Source of the DNA: an uncultured Planctomycetaceae bacterium
Lineage (GTDB): Bacteria > Planctomycetota > Planctomycetia > Pirellulales > Pirellulaceae
DNA: 16,923 nt
Reading direction: 5' to 3'
Assembly (NCBI GenBank): GCA_903927685.1
Contig: CAIYOB010000398.1
Location: 1-16,923, forward strand
Shown here one piece after another: positions 9,001 to 12,490 of the stretch. The position numbers were made by a program, and so were the translations under genes. Every line of letters starts with the position of its first letter. Positions within the stretch are counted from its first letter, which is position 1. A model generated the notes under the pieces. That model had not been told where the DNA came from. It saw only the letters and a program-made list of their open reading frames with translations, and ran no database searches.

Positions 9001-10911
9001 GGCCTGGTGGAGATCGACAACGCGGCCCAACAGGCTCAAGAGGCATTGGACAACGTTCTGCACAGCCTCCGAGTGCTGGGCATCGACTTCGATCACGTCC
9101 AACACGACCTACGGAATGACCTGCACGAGCAGGACCTGCACGTGGGGCAGGATCGGATCGTGGGCGGCGCCGGAGCCGACACGATCATCGGCGACAACGG
9201 ACTGATCATGGACTCGTTCCAACTCGGGTTGCCGGTCCCCGAAGAGCGTTTCGCGGCCGCGGCCTTGACGATACACGGACACTTGCGCGATTTGGAACAA
9301 GCGGCGCTCGACTTGGACTTTGTGGTGTTCGAGGCACATCACCAGGTGCTGGAAGCCTTGCGCCAATCCGGCCCCCTAACGCTGCCTCGTGCCGACCATG
9401 CGCATCACCGTTTGTTCATTGGGAACGACACGCTGAACGGACAGGAGGGCGACGACCTGATCACCGGTGACGATGGCGTGCTGGCGACCGTGCCGGTGAC
9501 CGGGTTGAGGTTCGACCAGATTGAACTCGGCTCGCCAATCAGCGGCGCCGCGTGGAATGCGGCGCGGACGGCATTGACGGCCCAGCAAGGGGTGCGGCAG
9601 AGCCAACTGGCGGCGCATCGCCTGGACCACTTGCGGGCCCCCCGGACGATCTCGTCGACGGCGCTCGCACAGCTGGTTTGGGATTACGATTACGTGCTGC
9701 AGGCCGGTAACGACGTGGTCCAGGGCGCTGAGGGCCGGGACGTGATGTGGGGAGATTTTGGGATCACCGTGGCGCCGGTGGCATGGGAGACGCCGGTCAC
9801 GCCAGACGACTGGGACGAACTGGAACTCGGTGTCCAAGTAGTGCTGCGGGACCTGAACGAGTACCTGACGCGCCGCCGCCACCGCACCAGCTTCGACGAA
9901 CTGCACGCCCGCTATGGCCATCCGCACTACGGCGAGCGAGGCGGCGTGAACCAGGAGGTGACGATTGAGGCGGGCAATGATCAGATGTCCGGCGGTGCGG
10001 GCGACGACGTGGTCCTGGGGGACAGCGGCTCGCTGTTGGTGATCTCGGTCGCCACGGCGTTTGCTCCGCCTCCGCCCACTTGGCGCGTTTCGGCCTTCGA
10101 TTTGAAGTACCTGCGGCGTGAAGACTTTGAACTGGCGGGCCGCTATCGGCGCGACGGCGGCGAGTCGCAAATCGGCAACGACCAGATTCAGGGCGGCGAA
10201 GGGAATGACTTGCTGTACGGCCAGCATCGCGACGACGCGGTCCAGGGCAACGCCGGCAGCGATCGGGTCTTCGGCGGCGATACCGGTCGGGACGTCGTCG
10301 AGGGCGGTCCGCAAGTCAATCCCGGCGACGTGGATGACGTCCGTTCCCGCGGCGACGATTCGCCCAAGCTGCAGCAGCTCGCCGCGTTGCAAACGCGCGT
10401 CGCGGCCGCCCTGTCCGCCATCTTCGTCCCAACGCCGGCGATCCCCGAGGATACGGACATTGATGGATCTGTAACGCCGCAGGATGCCTTGCGGCTGATC
10501 AACTACTTGAACGCCAGCCTGCAGGACATCGAGACGCCGGATCCCGAGCGTGAGTTTCCCGCAGCCTACGACGTCAACCGCGATGGTCTGCTCACCCCGT
10601 TGGACGTGTTGCTGGTAATCAACTATCTGAATGCGGTCGCTGGGGCTGGTGGCGAAGGTGAATCGGGCTGGGCTCCGGAGTCGCCTGCGCTCGCCCCTTC
10701 AGTTGCCCAAGACGCGGCGCCGAATTCCGCCGCACCCGCAGGCAGCAAATTGCACATGTGGCCCACAGGTGACTTGGACGACGAGCCGTCACCACCCGAG
10801 AGCATCGCTGTCGAGCCAACGTGGGATGTCGAACCGTCTGAATCGGTGCTGGTGGACTTGGAGGACGTCTTGGACGACATCGCCGGGCCGATCTCCCGCA
10901 GCTGGCAGTAG
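1..10911 (+). CDS. Giant RTX-repeat, Calx-beta-like and dockerin surface protein (5' partial)
   Basis: The reading frame is open from the first base to a TAG at 10909-10911, so the N-terminus and any signal peptide lie outside the window; the TTG at position 4 is not a credible start. Residue numbers here count from that TTG (3,635 residues). Visible order: five dispersed G-L-G-M modules (about 48-129, 814-888, 930-1014, 1089-1168, 2107-2199), a duplicated QERG segment (230-370), a GGEP array (652-794), a LEPR-XLL-type core (about 1369-1560), two Calx-beta-like domains (1711-2003), RTX repeats such as GGxGxDxL (2220-3439), a dockerin (3483-3544) and an acidic tail. The family is known from planctomycete genomes as very large calcium-binding proteins, presumed secreted or surface-attached; the function is not established. 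Only two cysteines were seen. Calcium-dependent folding outside the cell is inferred from the RTX and EF-loop motifs. No enzyme domain was recognised. Confidence 0.93.
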   Translation, partial: RLSASGNPLRADGFFVGDQNVYRPKLGDHDNNPSTPPQPLTRTYLAIQGLGMGQGTALDGTPYDGIEYSNLETMELYLTGGADQFSMEATHAGQTTVNGGAGNDRITVRALGGTADVLGGAGDDTVQVESDAADLSALIGRLTFDGDGHFDEASSRVPFDPTVHQFIVDTAPFVYIRSGDADGTFVDSSGRTVSYAHEERARLVFVRPDNTLGVWVADLDPANGTIIEDFIQERGHQEYGVQERGVQALDAQGRLLWLDGSGGTTTDRAVTGLPAIQLQRDGGGQPVYRTVEGHRTFSDTGMPSILTIAQERGVQERNAAGQLLYLADNGDRTTSVTAVPAIAANGNGGLVWLDAGGRKVLVPTGTPSLIRQPAETPRPVYLVSPASGSPYKVLDVATAEVQELSLLRASQGNYRIAWGAAPADSVLIAFNASRDMIATQLANLANLDADDFAVTEISRSGNSELSATYRITYQGRYAGRDVPQLIVSPESGFEGQVTVTTVTPGPRKSFVSSPDGSGALLWLAPDGLKADEPIVQYGPGSTLLFRSEPSRIPVNRMRAAALTRPHVNRNDATGGSDSLTVVADAVSSVRGLLDQYQRPVDTFDARGLPVLHPVTVQYDATLVDPPLTITANRQRDLLTDQLRNQAAGDAVVYLGGEPVLDDEGRVVLDIFGNPFVHAAGEPQFHLPREQVRDAVGNPLRYLGGEPKFYFGDEEVAVGEPVVDKNFQPVLGLDGKVVVYTAASRLDRFGRPLTHRAGEPVFVRNANGSAAIVTHAAGELKLYLGGEPKLYAGGEPAYHTAADPVQQLATFQRISGLGLAGGVDFARIESVSITLGRDADLFTVESTYTGPTTLRGGDGADAIRIQSIQGPVRVEGGGGDDLVEVYDAASTLNRIEALLTVEGEGGLDTLRAVDTGDAAANRGALNASRLTGLGMGSSDQEAVNRSLGIAYGTVEDLQIQLGFGSDSFTVDDTQAGRTKLDAGAGHDLVDVLDATGHLIVLGAAGNDTVNVRRAKASSTVELSGESGDDRFNLGNLAPDVPTPSVSQVGVLSPLAGLLRLDGGDDSDTANLDDSASPANSAGALTSDTVRGLGMTAGADYFDLEQLNVWLGTGGNNFDIASTHGGTTSLYAGSGAAGAGLIDDTINVRSIAGSTRIWGQGGSDILRANALADGSASGVNGLTAPLDLDGEGGGDEYVAYLAGSGASVINVRDTGAPDDGADLLFVNGADREADPASGYQGDLFLLRKDLVAGIHGNEAELVRYDKNINGRLIVRGLRGDDRFVADDNSAITTLDGGDGRDSFQIGQIFATPRTAPNVPAAEAFATSAVVLGLVRDVLDRPVFDPANEALDEAAVARIAAALAGSPSGALPGIGYLSNGVTYSTTVFGGGQDDVFSVYHNSGTLRLEGEDGDDQFIIRAFVLLPGQGNVQAHTELSGGRGADLIQYAINAPVRIDGGDGFDRVVVLGTPFSDSFVIDGDGVFGAGLNLRLRDIEGLEVDSLEGDDEVFVVATSEDLVTTVTGGLGSDSISVGGDVTETIFSQDPLGRGGVVNHSVHRSATTDFGYWFARGDGLNVSVLGQDAERRLDIRPSGEDTRVSEDGTVTDTYEIELLGSLPLDFSTLFLTVAAGVISTQQLRAGGGGVLVSVDGGLTYAPAGVLAFRRDDTSRVRTVRVKGVENSVAGDRTIAISHGLWSADGRYEGMELPDLDVRVLDNDSIGLSIVEDDGTQVLEAGFGDSYTVTLTRQPGAGEVVTVDLERDPRLVVSPARLQFTSANWASPQTVSVSAADDSVAQPTDTRSIGHRLSINGAALGSAEDWATIQVDVYDNDSAGVVVRETDGGTRVTQGGSGDSYTVQLTRAPQVLWFQTLAGITPSVTVALATDGRTEVVTDSRIQLESLYRLSAGPMIFTADGTITRQGPGSFRREGFAPGQLIRIADTGSSNDSAAGTAYKVAAVADNVLTLTPSAGLTATASPHAAIWLASATLRFDATNWNVPYTVQLTASADVLPSAQAVKPFPVRPHTVADIAGPLVVQGGPDPTQDRSLAPSVRLPGETDGSVIQEALQTPEQQQVDALAVFNDSDASGVPGAMVLRMDTPATDFAVEGLAITGLGMARGLTDGKLSINKGTAEAPAWLTYGGGITYSDLESVEVLLGTGNDRFAIDATAERTVTVIHGGGGDDTLTVSRTSGGPLVVYGDTSDDRRRYSGSDDVISEHARAFGEPGDDRIDASLATVGAVLFGGGGNDVLIGGQGGDQIAGGLGDDSLDGQGGNDILYGDSALNIDAHLAARDLVRPGGLSDPAELESLYQVVHSGPGGMDTILGGSGDDILAGDYAVVRQASGQRPVVTTDWVVEVYTTAVGLGGSDRLVGDAGDDLMLGGDGADWLDGGAGGDVLIGDHGQASFDPAGLRQQIATIEPSLGGRDTLLGGAGQDWLLGGADRDTARGGDGPDGMLGDNGLLNFIAGGVSGTLAVMASTDPAWGDADSLSADAGDDVVFGGTGDDEIRGGAGRDVLFGDHGRLDVSLPFDQNVLSIFTGPELGAGNDIVHGDSGDDLLLGQQGADWLYGGAGEDDLIGGHNVVGGADGDDWIYGGNRPASPRGDLTLETYATVGDGADVILGDNGQITRAPLAADPSNWQRYPAPFADVIRHVQPFDDADRVAGKDVLYGDAGRDVVYGQRGDDDLGGGAGDDDLIGGLGSDRLTGGAGADILIADVGYIQRTFAGDGSPQLHADGSPHRDVYLEEVASLDGTIDLDTTPLRSTNPNLAEQLLRADLAVLAGGFTSGGAPHVQPDNGAWNTSLLLLDLVPAYDDVLDGGEGRDVLFGQRGNDTLGGGGGNDALFGDGATNLAPGYSDLPRVLNGVRLIEASSGAVVLQPFGSAFQVPATLYPEQLGLNQPFFLEFTLGHVLPELLPASSNALLSLAGTGPLQRGDGVHLRPLLALVPDVVQHACELPQADALGRIVPATHFVDRCVLPGHDALDGGAGDDLLVGDRGLVYTPLITGLVEIDNAAQQAQEALDNVLHSLRVLGIDFDHVQHDLRNDLHEQDLHVGQDRIVGGAGADTIIGDNGLIMDSFQLGLPVPEERFAAAALTIHGHLRDLEQAALDLDFVVFEAHHQVLEALRQSGPLTLPRADHAHHRLFIGNDTLNGQEGDDLITGDDGVLATVPVTGLRFDQIELGSPISGAAWNAARTALTAQQGVRQSQLAAHRLDHLRAPRTISSTALAQLVWDYDYVLQAGNDVVQGAEGRDVMWGDFGITVAPVAWETPVTPDDWDELELGVQVVLRDLNEYLTRRRHRTSFDELHARYGHPHYGERGGVNQEVTIEAGNDQMSGGAGDDVVLGDSGSLLVISVATAFAPPPPTWRVSAFDLKYLRREDFELAGRYRRDGGESQIGNDQIQGGEGNDLLYGQHRDDAVQGNAGSDRVFGGDTGRDVVEGGPQVNPGDVDDVRSRGDDSPKLQQLAALQTRVAAALSAIFVPTPAIPEDTDIDGSVTPQDALRLINYLNASLQDIETPDPEREFPAAYDVNRDGLLTPLDVLLVINYLNAVAGAGGEGESGWAPESPALAPSVAQDAAPNSAAPAGSKLHMWPTGDLDDEPSPPESIAVEPTWDVEPSESVLVDLEDVLDDIAGPISRSWQ
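145..390 (+). repeat. G-L-G-M beta-module, copy 1
   Basis: First of five related protein modules. It opens with GLGMGQG, continues through a Y-x-x-L-E-x-M-E-L-Y-L turn and an F-x-M-E-A-T-H-A-G-Q-T-T strand, and closes with two RTX-like turns (NGGAGND, LGGAGDD). The layout suggests a short beta-helix segment with possible calcium sites. Copies are related at the protein level and diverged at the DNA level. Confidence 0.7.
691..1113 (+). repeat. Tandem QERG-type internal duplication
   Basis: Two adjacent protein segments align. Segment A starts with QERGVQ at 724 and runs through GRLLWLDG to GMPSILT at about 921. Segment B starts with QERGVQ at 928 and runs through GQLLYLADNG to GTPSLIR at 1113. 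A further partial QERGHQ lies just upstream at 694, and a weaker echo (ALLWLAPDG) follows near 1550. This is an internal duplication inside the giant gene; I do not recognise a named domain. Confidence 0.6.
1957..2385 (+). repeat. Y-L-G-G-E-P motif array
   Basis: The motif YLGGEP occurs exactly at 1957-1974, 2101-2118 and 2344-2361. Variants are HAAGEP at 2029, HRAGEP at 2260, YAGGEP at 2368-2385, plus VAVGEP and HAAGEL in between. Spacing is irregular, from 24 to over 100 bases. Between motifs lie short G-x-P-V and D-x-x-G-x-V-V segments, suggesting stacked beta-hairpins. No calcium-binding consensus was seen. The function is unknown. Confidence 0.65.
2443..2667 (+). repeat. G-L-G-M beta-module, copy 2
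   Basis: Opens with GLGLAGG (Met replaced by Leu) and continues through an I-E-S-V-S-I-T-L-G strand, F-T-V-E-S-T-Y-T-G-P-T-T-L and two Gly/Asp turns (RGGDGAD, EGGGGDD). It matches copy 1 in order and spacing. Confidence 0.7.
2791..3045 (+). repeat. G-L-G-M beta-module, copy 3
   Basis: Opens with GLGMGSS and includes V-E-D-L-Q-I-Q-L-G-F-G-S-D-S-F, a Q-A-G-R-T-K-L strand and the turns DAGAGHD and LGAAGND. Its second turn is less Asp-rich than in copies 1 and 2. Confidence 0.7.
3268..3507 (+). repeat. G-L-G-M beta-module, copy 4
   Basis: Opens with GLGMTAGAD and includes L-E-Q-L-N-V-W-L-G-T-G-G-N-N-F and H-G-G-T-T-S-L. The first Gly/Asp turn is lengthened (AGSGAAGAG) and the second reads GQGGSD. 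This copy is the most altered in the first turn. Confidence 0.65.
4108..4680 (+). other. LEPR-XLL-type core region of the giant protein
   Basis: The segment runs from GYLSNGVTY through VFGGGQDDVFSVYHNSG, LSGGRGADLIQYAINAPV and DGGDGFDRVVVLGTPFSD to TGGLGSDSISVGGDV. From memory this order matches a conserved block of the giant planctomycete calcium-binding proteins named for an N-terminal LEPR-XLL motif. That N-terminus lies outside this window, so the match rests on this block and on the segment just before GLGM copy 5 (GPLVVQGG, DRSLAPSVRLP, near 6085-6150). It is beta-rich, with scattered Gly/Asp turns. Confidence 0.55.
5134..5472 (+). repeat. Calx-beta-like domain, copy 1
   Basis: Begins with D-N-D-S-I-G-L-S-I-V-E-D-D-G and continues with GFGDSYTVTLTR, a V-T-V-D-L strand and L-Q-F-T-S-A-N-W-A-S-P-Q-T-V-S-V, ending just before the next D-N-D. 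This order is typical of Calx-beta-like domains found in tandem in bacterial surface proteins, where they bind calcium or act as spacers. Confidence 0.65.
5473..6012 (+). repeat. Calx-beta-like domain, copy 2, split by a ~92-residue insert
   Basis: Repeats the pattern of copy 1: D-N-D-S-A-G-V-V-V-R-E-T-D-G, GSGDSYTVQLTR, V-T-V-A-L, and finally L-R-F-D-A-T-N-W-N-V-P-Y-T-V-Q-L. About 92 extra residues (nucleotides 5665-5940) sit between the V-V-T-D and S-A-T-L-R-F segments that are contiguous in copy 1. The insert contains FAPGQLIRIADTG and VLTLTPSAGLTAT, which reads like a small separate beta domain placed in a loop. Confidence 0.6.
6322..6600 (+). repeat. G-L-G-M beta-module, copy 5
   Basis: Opens with GLGMARGL, carries an insertion (about 6350-6410) and then returns to the pattern with Y-S-D-L-E-S-V-E-V-L-L-G-T-G-N-D-R-F and the turn HGGGGDD. 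It lies about 2.8 kb downstream of copy 4, immediately before the dense RTX region. Confidence 0.65.
6661..10320 (+). repeat. RTX-type Gly/Asp calcium-binding repeat region with spacers
   Basis: Bursts of one to five nonapeptide-like repeats (for example GGGGNDVLIGG, GGLGDDSLDG, GGAGEDDLIGG, GGGGNDALFGD) alternate with spacers of about 20-120 residues. Many bursts end with G-D-x-G: at 7180, 7354, 7537, 7849, 8965, 9190, 9466, 9751 and 10018, with variants at 6985, 8131 and 8518. RTX repeats are known to fold into calcium-filled parallel beta-rolls, usually outside the cell. The repeats are intact and the frame is unbroken. Confidence 0.9.
9001..9972 (+). other. Helix-rich spacers between the last RTX bursts
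   Basis: Four spacers differ from the beta-rich rest of the protein: about 9001-9156, 9250-9420, 9541-9700 and 9799-9970. They are rich in Leu, Ala, Gln, His, Glu and Arg with heptad-like spacing (for example AAQQAQEALDNVLHSL and LRDLEQAALDLDFVVFEA). They look alpha-helical and possibly amphipathic. The prediction is by eye; no named domain was recognised. Confidence 0.45.
10450..10635 (+). other. C-terminal type I dockerin domain
   Basis: Two EF-hand-like loops are intact. The first is DTDIDGSVTPQD, with Asp at loop positions 1, 3, 5 and 12 (residues 3483, 3485, 3487, 3494). The second is DVNRDGLLTPLD, with Asp, Asn, Asp and Asp at the same positions (3523, 3525, 3527, 3534). Both are followed by a helix ending I-N-Y-L-N. 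Dockerins bind cohesins in cellulosomes, but planctomycete dockerins usually occur on giant proteins without known cellulosomes. About 90 residues rich in Pro, Asp, Glu and Ser follow to the stop. Confidence 0.88.
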
Positions 10912-10958
10912 TTTGGCGCGCGGCACGGGCAGGGCAACGCTGAGCCGAAATGGGGAAG

Positions 10959-12446
10959 CTATTTCAAGAGCGGTGCTACTGCTTCGATTCGACCGGCAAT
11001 TTCATCGCGGACGGCCGACAACGCGGCCGGGTCACGGGTAAAGTCCGTCATGCTGGTGACCAGGCGGCCGACATATTCCCGGGCGACTTCCTGGCCCTGG
11101 GCGTCCGCCAGCAACGCCAGGTAGTCGTAGTCTTCCAGCCCGTCGCGGACGTTCTCCAAGCGGATCGAGCTGACCGGCCCGGCCGGCGTGGGGTATGTCA
11201 GGCATCCGTCGCCCGTCATGTTCGCGACGCATGCCGGCTTCCAATCCAGGTAAGGATCGCTGCCGTCGATGATCCGGTTCGGGTGCCACAGGTTCACGTG
11301 CCAGAACAACAGCCCATCGGCCTGGAAACCGTAGGTCATCCAGCCCAGCAGCCGGCCCTCGATCGACGGGTAGTCCATGGCCGCGAAGTTCGCATACGGA
11401 TGCTGCGGACCGCAGCACACGTACCACCAGACCTGCTTGCCCTGCTGCCGCAAGCGGGCCGACAACTCCGCGTCGTAGACGGACGTAAGCGGGCAGTACC
11501 AGTCCATGTAGTCCGGCTCCTCGGGCGGCGCCGTGCGGCGTTTCTGGTACATGTAGCCGGCGGTCGTAAACGTGCTGACCTCCGTGGGATACACTTTCCG
11601 CATCGAGTTCTCGGCCCAGACGGTGTAGCCCTCACGAACCGGGTTCTCCGGGCGCTCGGCGATCGAGACGGGAACCGTCAGATCGAGTCGCGCCTCATCC
11701 CGAGCCTCTCCGGCGAGCCGCAACCGGGCAGGACTCGATTCCGCCGCGTCCTGCCAGTCCCAAGCGATGGTTTCGCCGTGTCCCGCCGAGGAAGCCAGTT
11801 CCCGGCCGTTCGAGTCGAGGAGCGTCGCCCGCCATTCCGCCGCTTGCGTCAGCCGCGCGCGAATGCGTTGCCCTGGAGGGCGGCGCGGGAAGTCGGACAG
11901 CACGCGGACTTGGGTGGCATGGAGCCCGCCGCGATCCAGGAACACGCTGTCGAACCACGCCTTGCCGCTGGTCCGCCGCAAGAAGACATACGCGCGAATC
12001 TCGCGGACCGGCTTTTCGGGGTAATACACCTCGGCCGCGTACTGCCAGCCGTGTGTGCCGCGTGTCCAGGCGGCGGTCTTGCCCCACCACGGCGTGCCAT
12101 CCTCGTAGATAATGTCCAGGTACAGTCCGTAATCGCCTCCCGCCCCGATGTCCTCCGCCTTGCTCCAGCCGCCGACGATGATCGGCCGCTGGTCGGGCTG
12201 ATCGTAGCGGATCACTTGCGCAATCCCCATTCCATCCTGGTCGCCCGTCGTTTCACAGCGTACGGCGAGTTTTCCGGACTGTACCTCGCGCGCATCCAGC
12301 GCATACCCCCGGCCATAGGGCGTCCACGCGGTCAGACGGTCCGCGGCTGCCTGCTCAAACCCGGAGTCGGCCAGTTCGTTGCTCAGCGCCGGCGACGCGT
12401 TGATCAGCGCCACGGCGAGACAGAAGATAATCTGACGGCAGGTCAT
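10959..12446 (-). CDS. Secreted DUF4091 (GH123-like) protein lacking the catalytic middle
   Basis: 495 residues. The start at 12446 is chosen because GAGGG lies 6 bases upstream and the product then opens with a signal peptide (hydrophobic IIFCLAVALI, cut probably near residue 22). Residues 23-172 look like a carbohydrate-binding jelly roll (NELADSGFEQ, GGWSKAED, WFDSVFLDRG). Residues 273-287 (GYTVWAENSMRKVYP) resemble the start of DUF4091 proteins. Residues 310-445 match the C-terminal end of that family: WWYVCCGPQHPYANF, DYPSIEGRLLGWM, ADGLLFWHVNLW and SSIRLENVRDGLEDYDYL. DUF4091 belongs with GH123 (beta-N-acetylgalactosaminidase-like), whose active site is an Asp-Glu pair in the barrel. 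I see no such pair, and most of the barrel expected between residues ~287 and ~310 is absent. It is probably co-transcribed with the upstream hydrolase. Catalytic activity is doubtful; a binding role or a decaying gene are alternatives. Confidence 0.82.
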   Translation of the reverse strand: MTCRQIIFCLAVALINASPALSNELADSGFEQAAADRLTAWTPYGRGYALDAREVQSGKLAVRCETTGDQDGMGIAQVIRYDQPDQRPIIVGGWSKAEDIGAGGDYGLYLDIIYEDGTPWWGKTAAWTRGTHGWQYAAEVYYPEKPVREIRAYVFLRRTSGKAWFDSVFLDRGGLHATQVRVLSDFPRRPPGQRIRARLTQAAEWRATLLDSNGRELASSAGHGETIAWDWQDAAESSPARLRLAGEARDEARLDLTVPVSIAERPENPVREGYTVWAENSMRKVYPTEVSTFTTAGYMYQKRRTAPPEEPDYMDWYCPLTSVYDAELSARLRQQGKQVWWYVCCGPQHPYANFAAMDYPSIEGRLLGWMTYGFQADGLLFWHVNLWHPNRIIDGSDPYLDWKPACVANMTGDGCLTYPTPAGPVSSIRLENVRDGLEDYDYLALLADAQGQEVAREYVGRLVTSMTDFTRDPAALSAVRDEIAGRIEAVAPLLK

Positions 12447-12452
12447 GGTCGT

Positions 12453-12457
12453 CCCTC
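12453..12457 (-). promoter_or_regulatory. Ribosome binding site for the DUF4091 gene
   Basis: GAGGG on the minus strand, 6 bases before the ATG at 12446. It favours this start over an in-frame ATG at 12464, which has no such motif and would add six residues before the signal peptide. Confidence 0.55.
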
Positions 12458-12490
12458 GATTCATTGCCAATCTCTGGGAACCCTCCGTGT

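Noticed and set aside
6661..10320. CRISPR-like or DNA-level tandem repeat appearance of the Gly/Asp region
   Set aside because: The repetition is at the protein level inside an open frame; repeat units vary in sequence and spacing, with no conserved DNA repeat and spacer pattern.
460..10392. Many long minus-strand open frames opposite the giant gene, the longest at 6979-8712
   Set aside because: High GC content suppresses stop codons on the opposite strand. Their translations are low in recognisable motifs and mirror the Gly/Asp repeats; the plus-strand frame has clear domain content throughout.
10912..10958. Bidirectional terminator between the convergent stop codons
   Set aside because: No stem of useful length followed by a T-run (or preceded by an A-run) is present in these 47 bases.
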